Assembly (NCBI GenBank): GCA_900467685.1
Contig: UBQX01000019.1
Location: 1 to 64,000 of the forward strand
Direction of reading: 5' to 3'
DNA: 64,000 nt
Origin: Hyphomicrobiales bacterium
Lineage (GTDB): Bacteria; Pseudomonadota; Alphaproteobacteria; Rhizobiales; Rhizobiaceae
A program made the position numbers and the translations under genes. Position 1 is the first letter of the stretch. Every line of letters starts with the position of its first letter. Below, piece after piece: positions 8,644-17,283 of the stretch. The notes beneath the pieces are model-generated. The model made no database searches. It was not told the DNA's origin and worked only from the letters and a program-made list of their open reading frames with translations.

Positions 8644-9588
8644 ATGGCAAAGATCAGGAATGTCGCGGTCCAGATGGACCATGTTTCGTCCATCAATATC
8701 GCGGGCGATTCCACCTTCGCCATGAGCCTGGAAGCGCAGGCACGCGGCTACAAGCTTTTCCACTACACGCCCGAGAAACTGTCTCTTCGCGACGGCAAGG
8801 TCTATGCGACGGCAGAGCCGATGGAACTGCGCGACATCAAGGGCGACCATTTTACGCTGGGCGCGCCGGAGCGCATCGACCTGTCGACCATGGATGTCGT
8901 CCTGCTCCGTCAGGACCCGCCCTTCGACATGGCCTATATCACTTCGACCCATATGCTGGAGCGAATCCACCCGAAGACGCTGGTCGTCAACGATCCGGCC
9001 TGGGTGCGTAACTCGCCGGAGAAGATCTTCGTCACCGAGTTTCCGGACCTGATGCCGGCCACGCTGATCACGCGAGACGCTGCGGAAATCCGCGCCTTTC
9101 GCGAGGAGATGGGCGACATCATCATCAAGCCGCTTTATGGCAATGGCGGCGCCGGCGTCTTCCATCTCAAGAAGGACGACCGCAACCTTTCCTCGCTGCT
9201 CGAAACCTTCGGCCTGATGTTCCGCGAACCCTTCATCGCGCAGCAATATCTGCCGGATGTGCGCAAGGGCGACAAGCGTATCATCCTGATCGACGGCAAG
9301 CCCGTCGGCGCGATCAATCGCGTGCCGGCCGAACACGACAGCCGCTCCAACATGCATGTCGGCGGTCGCGCCGAGCATTCGGAACTGACGAAGCGCGAGC
9401 AGGAAATCTGCGATCGCATCGGTCCGGCTTTGCGTGAACGCGGCTTCCTTCTCGTCGGAATCGACGTCATCGGCGATTATCTCACCGAGATCAATGTGAC
9501 CTCCCCGACCGGCATCCGCGAGGTCAAGCGCTTCAGCGGAACGGACATCGCGGCGCTTCTCTGGGATGCGATCGAAGCCAAACGCTGA
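8644..9588 (+). CDS. gshB: Glutathione synthetase
   Basis: ATP-grasp ligase joining gamma-glutamylcysteine and glycine to make glutathione in the cytoplasm. The 314 residues match the bacterial GshB length. Recognisable blocks are [20 protein letters not shown] (N-terminal domain), [33 protein letters not shown] (ATP-grasp) and FVGIDVIG-type [13 protein letters not shown] at the C-terminal metal site. ATG follows GAGGATTTCAA. In many rhizobia gshB directly follows rsmI-yraN; here the ugp operon and a cupin gene separate them. Confidence 0.95.
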   Translation: MAKIRNVAVQMDHVSSINIAGDSTFAMSLEAQARGYKLFHYTPEKLSLRDGKVYATAEPMELRDIKGDHFTLGAPERIDLSTMDVVLLRQDPPFDMAYITSTHMLERIHPKTLVVNDPAWVRNSPEKIFVTEFPDLMPATLITRDAAEIRAFREEMGDIIIKPLYGNGGAGVFHLKKDDRNLSSLLETFGLMFREPFIAQQYLPDVRKGDKRIILIDGKPVGAINRVPAEHDSRSNMHVGGRAEHSELTKREQEICDRIGPALRERGFLLVGIDVIGDYLTEINVTSPTGIREVKRFSGTDIAALLWDAIEAKR

Positions 9589-9657
9589 GCTCCCCTGTTC
9601 TGATTTGTTCTGCTCATACAACCTAATGCAACCATCCGGGGTAAAAATCGCACGTTT

Positions 9658-9683
9658 GTTTCATTTTTGTTCTTGTTTGATTC
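9658..9683 (+). promoter_or_regulatory. Candidate LexA (SOS) site upstream of comM
   Basis: Two overlapping near matches to the alphaproteobacterial LexA motif GTTC-N7-GTTC are present: GTTT-N7-GTTC (9658-9672, T-rich spacer) and GTTC-N7-ATTC (9669-9683). Each has one mismatch in the conserved tetramers. comM has been reported in alphaproteobacterial SOS regulons, which makes the location, about 60 bases before the comM start, plausible. Confidence 0.45.
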
Positions 9684-9731
9684 CGAAATCCATGCCAGTC
9701 TTCCTGCAACCGATGGCTTTGGGGACGGGCG

Positions 9732-11264
9732 ATGGTATCTCGGGTTGCAACAGTCGCATTTCATGGCATTGAAGGTCTGCCTGTCGATGTGCAGGTGATG
9801 ATCTCCCCCGGGAAGCTCGCGATGCAGATTGTCGGGCTGCCGGACAAGGCGGTGGCCGAAAGTCGCGAGCGCGTTCACGCGGCGCTTCACGCCTCCGGCC
9901 TCTCGCTGCCGCCGAAGCGTATCACCGTCAATCTTGCGCCCGCAGACCTGCCGAAAGAAGGGTCGCACTTTGATCTTGCGATTGCGCTCGGCCTCATGGC
10001 GGCGCTGGGGGCCATTCCCGCGGATGCCTTGGCGGACTATGCGGTGGTCGGCGAACTCAATCTCGATGGCACGATTGCGCCCGTTGCCGGCGCGCTGCCG
10101 GCGGCGATTGCCGCCAATGCCATGGGCAAGGGCCTGATCTGCCCGGCGGCCAGCGGACCGGAAGCGGCCTGGGCGGGGCCCGATATCGACATTCTCGCGC
10201 CGCGCAGCCTGATCGGCCTTGCCAACCACTTCCGTGGCACGCAGGTGCTGACGCGCCCGGAACCAGCGGTGAGGGCGCTACCGGCCAATCTTCCCGATCT
10301 TGCGGACATTCGCGGCCAGGAAAGCGCCAAGCGCGCATTGGAGGTCGTCGCGGCCGGTGGACATAACCTCCTGATGATAGGCCCTCCCGGTTCCGGCAAG
10401 TCGATGCTGGCGCAGCGCCTGCCGTCGATCCTGCCGCCGTTGTCTGCGGCAGAGCTTCTGGAAGTGTCGATGATCCACTCCGTGGCTGGGCAGCTTTCCG
10501 GCGGCAAGCTGTCCGACCGGAGGCCGTTCCGCGCACCGCACCATTCTGCCACTATGGCATCGCTGATCGGTGGTGGGCTACGCGCCAAGCCGGGAGAAGT
10601 CTCGCTCTCTCATCACGGCGTGCTGTTCCTCGACGAGCTGCCGGAATTCTCCGCTCAGGCGCTGGATGCGCTGCGCCAGCCGCTGGAAACGGGCGAATGC
10701 GTCATTGCGCGGGCCAACCATCGCGTCTCCTATCCGGCTAATATCCAGCTGGTCGCGGCCATGAACCCCTGCCGTTGCGGCATGGCTGGCGAACCCGGTC
10801 ACACCTGCGCGCGCGGGCCGCGATGCGCTGCCGACTATCAGGCCCGCGTCTCGGGGCCACTCATGGATCGTATCGACATCCGCATCGACGTCCCGGCCGT
10901 GAGCGCCGCCGATCTTCTGATTCCGGCAGCCTCCGAGCGCAGCGCCGATGTTGCCCGTCGCGTGGCTGCGGCGCGCGAAATGCAGCGCGAGCGCTTTCTC
11001 GAATTTGGTGCCGCACATATCCGCACCAACGCCCAATGCTCGACTGCGATTATCGAGAAGATCGCCGAGCCCGATCGGGGAGGGCTCACGCTGTTGCAGG
11101 ACGCTGCCGAGAAACTGAAGTTTTCTGCGCGCGGCTATCACCGGATTTTGAAAGTGGCGCGCACGATTGCCGATCTCGATGGACAGAGGGCGATCGGGCG
11201 CATCCATATCGCCGAAGCAATTTCCTACAGGCTTGCGGGCCAGCGGCTGATCGCGGCAGCTTGA
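9732..11264 (+). CDS. comM: ComM/YifB family AAA+ ATPase (Mg-chelatase-like)
   Basis: 510 residues. An N-terminal ChlI/Lon-protease-like domain (about 1-170, beginning VATVAFHGIEGLPVDVQVMISPG) is followed by an AAA+ Mg-chelatase domain with Walker A GPPGSGKS at 217-224 and Walker B VLFLDE at 297-302. A Cys cluster (C347, C349, C359, C365) may bind zinc, and the C-terminus has the YifB Mg-chelatase-C helix bundle. ComM is a hexameric helicase that drives branch migration during integration of transformed DNA in competent species; its role in non-competent rhizobia is open. ATG follows GGGGACGGGCG. A LexA-like site lies upstream. It converges with plsC, 10 bases between stops. Confidence 0.93.
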   Translation: MVSRVATVAFHGIEGLPVDVQVMISPGKLAMQIVGLPDKAVAESRERVHAALHASGLSLPPKRITVNLAPADLPKEGSHFDLAIALGLMAALGAIPADALADYAVVGELNLDGTIAPVAGALPAAIAANAMGKGLICPAASGPEAAWAGPDIDILAPRSLIGLANHFRGTQVLTRPEPAVRALPANLPDLADIRGQESAKRALEVVAAGGHNLLMIGPPGSGKSMLAQRLPSILPPLSAAELLEVSMIHSVAGQLSGGKLSDRRPFRAPHHSATMASLIGGGLRAKPGEVSLSHHGVLFLDELPEFSAQALDALRQPLETGECVIARANHRVSYPANIQLVAAMNPCRCGMAGEPGHTCARGPRCAADYQARVSGPLMDRIDIRIDVPAVSAADLLIPAASERSADVARRVAAAREMQRERFLEFGAAHIRTNAQCSTAIIEKIAEPDRGGLTLLQDAAEKLKFSARGYHRILKVARTIADLDGQRAIGRIHIAEAISYRLAGQRLIAAA

Positions 11265-11274
11265 GGTTGGAGGC

Positions 11275-12066
11275 CTATCGGGGACTGCGGAGCGTCGCAT
11301 GAAGGGCGGCCGCGATCTCCTCCTCGACGGCACGGCTGACGGCCTTCCGGTTGCTGGAACTCGAAAACGGGATGGGTTCACAGAAGGTGACCTCCGCCTC
11401 CAGCGAACCCATTTTGAGAATGCCCGAGAGGTGCGGGAGAAGTTCGGTGTCACCAGGCCATGCAGCCAGCGCGCGGTGGAACCGTCCGAGGGGCAGGCCG
11501 TGGGCCCTTGTATAGGCCACTGCGACGGGCTGAATGAGCACTATGCCTTCAGGCGCTGCAGGAAGAGCGGCGGAGGCGGCGCCGAAGAGCGAGGTCTTGA
11601 CCGGTAGAAGACGGTTGCCGTCGGAGGTCGTGCCCTCGGGAAAGAGCACGACGATCTCGCCGGCAGCGAGGCGCGCGCCAATTTCGTTGACCTGCTCGCC
11701 AGTCTTGCGGCGCTCCTCGCGCTCTATGAAGATCGTAGCCTGCAGCCGCGCCAGCGTATTGAACACCGGCCAGGTCTTGACCTCCGACTTGGCGATGAAG
11801 ACGACGTCGGCGACGGCGCTGAGGACAAGAATATCGAGCCAGGATGCATGATTGGCCGCGATCATCAGCGGACGTCCCGCCGCTGCAGCGCCGTTGACAT
11901 GAATCTTCAGGCCGAGCATGCGGCAGGCAAACCTGTGCCATATGCCGGGCAGTCGTCTTCGCAATTTCCAGTCGAAGCGGAGCCCGAGAATCTGGAGTGG
12001 GGCCATGAAGAGCGTCACGATCACGACGAGGGTCAGAAGCGCCGCAATCCGAAGCCTGGCGATCAC
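11275..12066 (-). CDS. plsC: 1-acyl-sn-glycerol-3-phosphate acyltransferase
   Basis: Membrane-bound acyltransferase that converts lysophosphatidic acid to phosphatidic acid. 263 residues with an N-terminal membrane helix (about 8-28), the catalytic H-x4-D motif NHASWLD (H73, D78) and the acceptor-binding FPEGT at 142-146. The start is GTG, overlapping the rimI stop by 4 bases (GTGA), so it is translationally coupled and last in the nfuA-tsaB-rimI-plsC series. Rhizobia carry several PlsC/OlsA paralogues; a lyso-ornithine-lipid acyltransferase role cannot be excluded from sequence alone. Confidence 0.88.
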   Translation of the reverse strand: MIARLRIAALLTLVVIVTLFMAPLQILGLRFDWKLRRRLPGIWHRFACRMLGLKIHVNGAAAAGRPLMIAANHASWLDILVLSAVADVVFIAKSEVKTWPVFNTLARLQATIFIEREERRKTGEQVNEIGARLAAGEIVVLFPEGTTSDGNRLLPVKTSLFGAASAALPAAPEGIVLIQPVAVAYTRAHGLPLGRFHRALAAWPGDTELLPHLSGILKMGSLEAEVTFCEPIPFSSSSNRKAVSRAVEEEIAAALHATLRSPR

Positions 12067-12587
12067 GGCTTGGCGCTCCTCGCGCTTCGCGAAACGTCGA
12101 GGTCGAGACGCATCACATGGGCGGCCGTCTTCTTGCCGTCCGGTCCCGCATAATAGGCAGGACGCTCGGCAACCTTCTGGAATCCCAGTTTCGAATAGAG
12201 CCCGCGTGCGGCCGTGTTGGTTTCGTCGACTTCGAGAAAGACCGTGGCAGCATCGCGGGCAACGATGTCGGCGATTGCCGCGCGCATAAGCCTCCAGCCC
12301 AGTCCCTGGCGTGCAACTTTCGGGGTCACGCCGATAGAGAGGATTTCGGCCTCGCCAGCGGCGGCGCGCGAGAGGACGAAACCGGCAACACCATCATGCG
12401 AGGATAGCCCAGACTGGAAGGCCACGAAGCCGCCCACAGTTTCCTGACCCAGCAGTTCGTGGAATTCGCCGTCGCTCCAGCCGCGTGAGAAACGCTCGCC
12501 ATGAATGACGGAAGCGGCGCGGCAATGCGCATTTTCCATCGGCAGAATATCGAATTCCAGTTTTCGAGAGAAGAACTTCTCCAGCAT
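12063..12587 (-). CDS. rimI: Ribosomal-protein-alanine N-acetyltransferase RimI (GNAT)
   Basis: 174-residue GNAT enzyme. The acetyl-CoA-binding motif A is ILSIGVTPKVARQGLGWRLM (Q/R-x-x-G-x-G/A pattern), followed by LEVDETNTAARGLYSKLGFQKV, the RimI-type motif B. By family it acetylates the N-terminal alanine of ribosomal protein S18, or other N-termini. ATG 12587 is chosen because AAGGGC precedes it and it falls 4 bases after the tsaB stop; the frame extends further upstream into tsaB without support. The tsaB-rimI pairing is widely conserved. Confidence 0.9.
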   Translation of the reverse strand: MLEKFFSRKLEFDILPMENAHCRAASVIHGERFSRGWSDGEFHELLGQETVGGFVAFQSGLSSHDGVAGFVLSRAAAGEAEILSIGVTPKVARQGLGWRLMRAAIADIVARDAATVFLEVDETNTAARGLYSKLGFQKVAERPAYYAGPDGKKTAAHVMRLDLDVSRSARSAKP

Positions 12588-12591
12588 GCCC

Positions 12592-13248
12592 TTACGCTCT
12601 GCGCTCAATCGCAAAGCCCATTTGCGGCTTTGCATCCGGTCCGCGCAAATATAGCGGCGCGGGCTTGCCCGTACCCTTCGGCTGCCGTGCGGCAATGCGC
12701 GCGACGGCTTCGATGTCGAAATGGTCAGGCTCCGCTGACGCATCGCAGAGTACAGCCGCACCCGAACCTACGACCTCCGCGCCCGCAGAGCCGATGACAT
12801 CGCGTGCGTCGTCCAGCAGCATCGCCTGAGCATCGGCAGCGGGTCGCCCGGCGTCGTCAAATGGCTGGAGATAGACCTCGCCGCGTTTCGCATCGATGGC
12901 GGCAAAGATGGCGCCTGTTTTGCCGGACCGCCTTGCGGTCTCGGCCAGAACAGCCAGCGTCGTTACTCCCACTGCGGGGACGCCAAGCGCCAGTGCCAGC
13001 CCGCGCGCGGCAGCGACACCGACACGGATGCCCGTAAACGACCCCGGCCCGACCGTCACGCCTATGAGACCCAGATCAGCCGGCGCCAAGGCGGCCTGCC
13101 GCATGACCTCATCGATCATCCCGGAGAGCCGTTCCGCATGCCCCTTGCCGAGCGTCTCGCACGCGGATGCCACAACAGCGTCTGCCGCGGCGTCATAGAC
13201 GGCCACGGAGCAATCAACGCCGGCGGTATCGATGGCAAGAACGATCAT
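12592..13248 (-). CDS. tsaB: tRNA t6A37 biosynthesis protein TsaB
   Basis: 218 residues. The N-terminus MIVLAIDTAGVDCSVAVYD and the segment GVTVGPGSFTGIRVGVAAARGLALAL are signatures of TsaB, an inactive-kinase-fold (ASKHA) partner. It scaffolds TsaD and TsaE in making threonylcarbamoyladenosine at position 37 of ANN-decoding tRNAs. A GAGG site precedes the ATG; nfuA ends 8 bases upstream and rimI starts 4 bases downstream, so it sits inside a tight operon. Confidence 0.93.
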   Translation of the reverse strand: MIVLAIDTAGVDCSVAVYDAAADAVVASACETLGKGHAERLSGMIDEVMRQAALAPADLGLIGVTVGPGSFTGIRVGVAAARGLALALGVPAVGVTTLAVLAETARRSGKTGAIFAAIDAKRGEVYLQPFDDAGRPAADAQAMLLDDARDVIGSAGAEVVGSGAAVLCDASAEPDHFDIEAVARIAARQPKGTGKPAPLYLRGPDAKPQMGFAIERRA

Positions 13249-13256
13249 GCGAGGCC

Positions 13257-13820
13257 TCAGACGGCCTCGACTTCCTGCACTTCCGGAATGAAATGGCGCA
13301 GCAGGTTCTGCACGCCATGCTTCAGCGTGGCGGTCGACGACGGGCAGCCGGCGCAGGAACCCTTCATGTTGAGGAAGACCTTGCCGTCGCGGAAGCCGCG
13401 GAAGGTGATGTCGCCGCCATCCTGGGCAACAGCCGGGCGGACGCGCGTTTCCAGGAGTTCCTTGATCGTCTTGACGATGATTTCGTCGCCTTCGTTGTAG
13501 AACTCGCCCGAAGGATCGGTTGCTTCAGCGGTGCTCGTACCGCCCATGACCGGCGCGCCGGACATGAAGTGCTCCATGATCGAGCCGAGGATCGCAGGCT
13601 TCAGATGCGCCCATTCCTGGTCTTCCTTGGTCACGGTCACGAAATCATAGCCGAAGAATACACCGGTGACGCCGGGAATGCCGAACAGGCGCGCGGCGAG
13701 CGGAGAGGCGGCTGCCTCGTCAGCGCTGCGGAAATCTGCCGTGCCTTCCTGAAGAACCACCTTGCCGGGCAGGAACTTCAGCGTTGCAGGGTTCGGGGTT
13801 GCTTCGGTCTGGATAAACAT
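13257..13820 (-). CDS. nfuA: Iron-sulfur cluster carrier protein, NifU/NfuA family
   Basis: 187 residues with the two-domain alphaproteobacterial/mitochondrial NFU1 layout: an Nfu N-terminal domain (about 1-88, MFIQTEATPNPATLKFLPG) and a C-terminal NifU-like domain (about 110-187) with the cluster-binding CAGC motif, C156 and C159, in GSCAGCPSS. It carries assembled Fe-S clusters to client apoproteins. GGAGACCGGC precedes the ATG. It heads the nfuA-tsaB-rimI-plsC cluster, and a 17-base Irr-type iron control element lies 39-55 bases upstream, which suggests iron-dependent control. Confidence 0.93.
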   Translation of the reverse strand: MFIQTEATPNPATLKFLPGKVVLQEGTADFRSADEAAASPLAARLFGIPGVTGVFFGYDFVTVTKEDQEWAHLKPAILGSIMEHFMSGAPVMGGTSTAEATDPSGEFYNEGDEIIVKTIKELLETRVRPAVAQDGGDITFRGFRDGKVFLNMKGSCAGCPSSTATLKHGVQNLLRHFIPEVQEVEAV

Positions 13821-13858
13821 GCCGGTCTCCGTCGCCGCTCTTCAAGCGGCACTAACTT

Positions 13859-13875
13859 TTTAGAATGCTTCCAAA
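13859..13875 (-). promoter_or_regulatory. Irr box (iron control element) upstream of nfuA
   Basis: TTTAGAA-TGC-TTCCAAA matches the palindromic Irr/ICE consensus TTTAGAA-N3-TTCTAAA with one mismatch. It lies 39-55 bases upstream of the nfuA start codon. Irr is the haem-responsive Fur-family regulator of Rhizobiales. Repression or activation cannot be told from position alone, since the transcription start is unknown. Confidence 0.65.
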
Positions 13876-13953
13876 ATAGGCCCATCGCGAAAGGCGATCA
13901 AGCCCGCGAAGCCGTCAAAAGCCCTTATAGCGGAAAAAACTTTTCTCAGAAAC

Positions 13954-14445
13954 TCAAGAAAGCGCTTCGATCTCTTCGTCGCTCAGCGCGTCGGGGATCA
14001 CGGTGACCGGAATCGGGAACGCCGCAGAGCGTCCTGCGACGGAAGAGACGAGCGGACCCGGCCCTTCCTTGGTCGAACCGGAGGCGAGAACCAGGATCGC
14101 AATGTCCCTGTCTTCCTCGATCAGGGCATGGATCTGCTCCACCGGCTGGCCCTCGCGGATCACCAGTTCCGGCTCGATGCCGACCTTCTCGCGGATGAAC
14201 TGCGCGGTCTTCGCCAGCGCGGCATTGGCCTCCTGCATCGCCTCTTCGCGCATGATGTCGCCGACCCCCAGCCATTGCTGGAAATCCTGCTGCGGAACGA
14301 TGAAGGTCAGAACGACGCCCCCGCCGGTGTTGCGGGCGCGATAGCCTGCATAGAGCACGGCCCGGCTGCATTCGGGCGTCTGGTCCACCACGGCCATGAA
14401 CTTGCGGCGGTGACCTTCGAGGCGAGATAGGCGTCTTGAAACCAT
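13954..14445 (-). CDS. Universal stress protein (UspA family)
   Basis: 163 residues with a single Usp domain: RKFMAVVDQTPECSRAVLYAGYRAR at the N-terminus, a central helix-rich segment, and ILVLASGSTKEGPGPLVSSVAG, a degenerate form of the G-2x-G-9x-G-S/T nucleotide-binding loop, then FPIPVTVIP at the end. Usp proteins are cytoplasmic dimers induced by stress. The ATG has no clear ribosome binding site. It lies 79 bases after trpS on the same strand. Confidence 0.85.
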   Translation of the reverse strand: MVSRRLSRLEGHRRKFMAVVDQTPECSRAVLYAGYRARNTGGGVVLTFIVPQQDFQQWLGVGDIMREEAMQEANAALAKTAQFIREKVGIEPELVIREGQPVEQIHALIEEDRDIAILVLASGSTKEGPGPLVSSVAGRSAAFPIPVTVIPDALSDEEIEALS

Positions 14446-14524
14446 GGGCGGACAATGCCACTTGCGCGTCTGCCCCGCAAGCCATCAAAACTGCGGGGCG
14501 GACGGTGCGTTGAACTGCCGGCTC

Positions 14525-15586
14525 TCAGAGGAAGCCGACGATGTCGCGGACTTCCGCCATGGTGACGGCAGCGCGAGCTCCGGCGCGTTCGCCGCCGTCC
14601 TTCAGGATCGCGTCTATATGATCGGTCGCAGCCATCAGGCGGCGCATCTCGGCGTTTATCGGCGACAGAACCGCGACGGCAAGATCCGCAAGCGCCGGCT
14701 TGAACGTCGAAAACTGCTGCCCGCCGAAATCGCGCAACACATCGGCCTTGGACATGTCCGAAAGGGCCGCGTAGATGCCAACGAGATTGTCGGCCTCGGG
14801 ACGTCCGGCAAGACCGTCCGTTTCGCTCGGCAAGCCCTCTGGATCGGTCTTGGCCTTCTTGATCTTCTTCGCGATCGTCTCCGAATCGTCCATCAGGTTG
14901 ATGCGCGAGAGGTCGGAGGGATCGGATTTCGACATTTTCTTGGTGCCGTCGCGAAGGCTCATGACGCGGGGCGCCGGACCATCGATCAAAGGCTCGACCA
15001 TCGGGAAATAGGCATGAACCGGTTCATCGCCCACCTTGATGTCGATGCCCTTGCCGGTCTTGCGGATCTGCGCCGTGAAATCGATGTTGAACTTCTGCGC
15101 GATGTCGCGCGTCAGCTCCAGATGCTGCTTCTGGTCGTCGCCGACAGGCACATGGGTGGCGCGATAGAGGAGAATGTCGGCGGCCATCAGGCTCGGATAG
15201 GCAAGCAGCCCAAGCGAAGCCTTTTCCGCGTCCTTGCCGGCCTTGTCCTTGAACTGCGTCATGCGGTTCATCCAGCCCATGCGCGCCACGCAGTTGAAGA
15301 TCCAGGCCAGTTCCGCGTGCGCGGCAACCTTGGACTGGTTGAAGACGATATGCTTCTTCGGGTCGATGCCGGAGGCGATGAAGGCGGCGGCAATCGAACG
15401 CGTCTGCTCCTTCAGGTCATCGTGGACGAGCTGCGCGGTCAGCGCATGCATGTCGACGACGCAATAGATGCAGTCGTTCTTCTCCTGCAGCGCCACGAAC
15501 TTGCGGATCGCGCCGAGATAATTGCCGAGATGCAGGTTGCCGGTGGGCTGGACGCCGGAAAAGACGAGCGGCTGGAACTGGTTCAT
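14525..15586 (-). CDS. trpS: Tryptophanyl-tRNA synthetase
   Basis: Class I aminoacyl-tRNA synthetase of 353 residues. The HIGH-equivalent is TGNLHLGN at 15-22, and KMSKS is at 217-221. The segments VVDMHALT and [18 protein letters not shown] are typical of bacterial TrpS. The start is ATG 15586 after GAGGACAATC; the 15-codon upstream extension lacks support. It lies about 107 bases downstream of murJ. Confidence 0.96.
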   Translation of the reverse strand: MNQFQPLVFSGVQPTGNLHLGNYLGAIRKFVALQEKNDCIYCVVDMHALTAQLVHDDLKEQTRSIAAAFIASGIDPKKHIVFNQSKVAAHAELAWIFNCVARMGWMNRMTQFKDKAGKDAEKASLGLLAYPSLMAADILLYRATHVPVGDDQKQHLELTRDIAQKFNIDFTAQIRKTGKGIDIKVGDEPVHAYFPMVEPLIDGPAPRVMSLRDGTKKMSKSDPSDLSRINLMDDSETIAKKIKKAKTDPEGLPSETDGLAGRPEADNLVGIYAALSDMSKADVLRDFGGQQFSTFKPALADLAVAVLSPINAEMRRLMAATDHIDAILKDGGERAGARAAVTMAEVRDIVGFL

Positions 15587-15693
15587 GATTGTCCTCTTGT
15601 GCGTGCGGTTGGAAGGCCCGCGTCTGACCAAAATTCTTGAAATCGGCGGAGCGCCTGTTCAAGGCCGCGCAATAGCCTGCGCGGCCTGCGCGA

Positions 15694-17283
15694 TCAAGCC
15701 GGATCGCCGGGATTTGCCGGTGCCGCCTTGCCGCGGCGCTTCATGTTGCGCCGGATCATGCCGATATCCGCCCCGCCGATGGCAAAGACGATGACGATAT
15801 AGAGCGCAAACGACCCGAAGACGATCGGCAGCAGCACGGCGGCCTGAACCAGCGACGAGACCCCGGAATGAAGATAGCCGGAGAAATAGACGGCCGCGTA
15901 ATGCGCTGCGACGGCCATGATCACGGAGGCAATCAGCATGCGGATGGCACGACTGACCAGCGCCCGTTCGATGTTCAGGTGCCCGCGGCGACGCAGTGTC
16001 ACGAAGAGCATGATCGTCGAAAGCCAGCCGGCAATCGATTCCGCTGCCGCAATGCCGCGCTCGGCAAAGAAGGGGAAGAGCGAAATCGCAACGATGCTGT
16101 TGATCGCCACCGAGATCATCGTGAAGCGCATGGGCGTCTTCGTGTCCTCGCGGGCGAAGAATCCGGGGGTCAGCGCCTTGTTGAGAACGAATCCGGGCAG
16201 GCCGAAGCCGAAGAGCGTCAGCACGGCCGCGACCGTGGTCGTCGCATCGGCGTGGAATGCGCCGCGCTCGTAGACAAGACGGATGATCTCGTCGGAGAGC
16301 GCGAAGATGCCGGCGGCGGCAGGAAGCGTCAGGAAGAGCACGAATTCGATGGAGCGGTTCTGCAGGCTTTCCGCTTCGACCATGTGGTTGCTTTTCAGCG
16401 CCCGCGCCAGTTCCGGCAGAAGGACGACCCCCACGGCCACGCCGACGACGCCGAGCGGCAGCTGGTAGATGCGGTCGGCATATTGCAGGGAGGCGATCGC
16501 GCCGTCCTTCATCGAGGCCACAGCCTGGCCGATGATGAGATTGATCTGCTGCACGCCGCCGATCGCCGCGGCAGGCAGTGCCAGCGCCAGCAGCCGCTTG
16601 ACCTTCGGCGTCAGGTGCGGCCGGCGAAAGCCGATCGACATGCCGGCGTGACGAACGCCCACATAGAGAACCAGCATCTGCAGGATGCCCGCAACCAGAA
16701 CCGCATAGGACAGATAGTAGGCGATGGAAACGGCATCTGCCTTGATCCACATGCCATAGGCGAGCGCCGCGATCATCGCGACGTTGAAGAAGATCGGCGC
16801 GATGGCGGCGGCCAGATAATGATGCAGTGAATTCAGCATGCCCGACAGCATCGCGGTCAGCGACATGCAGGCGAGATAGGGGAACATGATCACCGCGAGC
16901 CGCACGGTGATGTCATACTTGTCGCCCTCGAAGCCCGGCGCGATGATCGTGCGCATCAGGAGCGGCATGGACAGTTCCATGATGATAGTGAGGACCAGCA
17001 GGACCGTGAAGAGAACGCCGAACACCTCTTCCGAGAACCGCTTCGCCCCATCGATGCCGTCGGACTCGATCTCCTTGGCAAAGAGCGGAACGAAGGCGGC
17101 ATTGAATGCGCCCTCGGCAAAGAGCCGGCGGAAGAGGTTCGGCAGTTTGAAGGCGGCGTAGAAGGCCTCGGCCATCGGGCCGGTGCCGAGTGCCGCAGCC
17201 ATCAGCGTTTCGCGGGCAAAGCCCATCAGCCGGCTGCCGAGCGTGCCACCGCCCACCGTCACGAATTTCTTGAACAGGCTCAT
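15694..17283 (-). CDS. murJ: Lipid II flippase MurJ (MviN)
   Basis: 529 residues, predicted 14 membrane helices, MOP-superfamily. The N-terminus [33 protein letters not shown] and [15 protein letters not shown] are hallmarks of MurJ, which moves the peptidoglycan precursor lipid II across the inner membrane. The start codon overlaps the glnD stop by 4 bases (ATGA), giving translational coupling. The glnD-murJ order is common in alphaproteobacteria. Confidence 0.95.
   Translation of the reverse strand: MSLFKKFVTVGGGTLGSRLMGFARETLMAAALGTGPMAEAFYAAFKLPNLFRRLFAEGAFNAAFVPLFAKEIESDGIDGAKRFSEEVFGVLFTVLLVLTIIMELSMPLLMRTIIAPGFEGDKYDITVRLAVIMFPYLACMSLTAMLSGMLNSLHHYLAAAIAPIFFNVAMIAALAYGMWIKADAVSIAYYLSYAVLVAGILQMLVLYVGVRHAGMSIGFRRPHLTPKVKRLLALALPAAAIGGVQQINLIIGQAVASMKDGAIASLQYADRIYQLPLGVVGVAVGVVLLPELARALKSNHMVEAESLQNRSIEFVLFLTLPAAAGIFALSDEIIRLVYERGAFHADATTTVAAVLTLFGFGLPGFVLNKALTPGFFAREDTKTPMRFTMISVAINSIVAISLFPFFAERGIAAAESIAGWLSTIMLFVTLRRRGHLNIERALVSRAIRMLIASVIMAVAAHYAAVYFSGYLHSGVSSLVQAAVLLPIVFGSFALYIVIVFAIGGADIGMIRRNMKRRGKAAPANPGDPA

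Noticed and set aside
9595-9614. GTTC-N6-GTTC upstream of comM as a LexA site
   Set aside because: Spacing is 6, not 7; the overlapping N7 sites at 9658-9683 fit better.
8011-9621. A 536-codon minus-strand frame over the cupin and gshB genes
   Set aside because: Antisense shadow of two well-supported genes.
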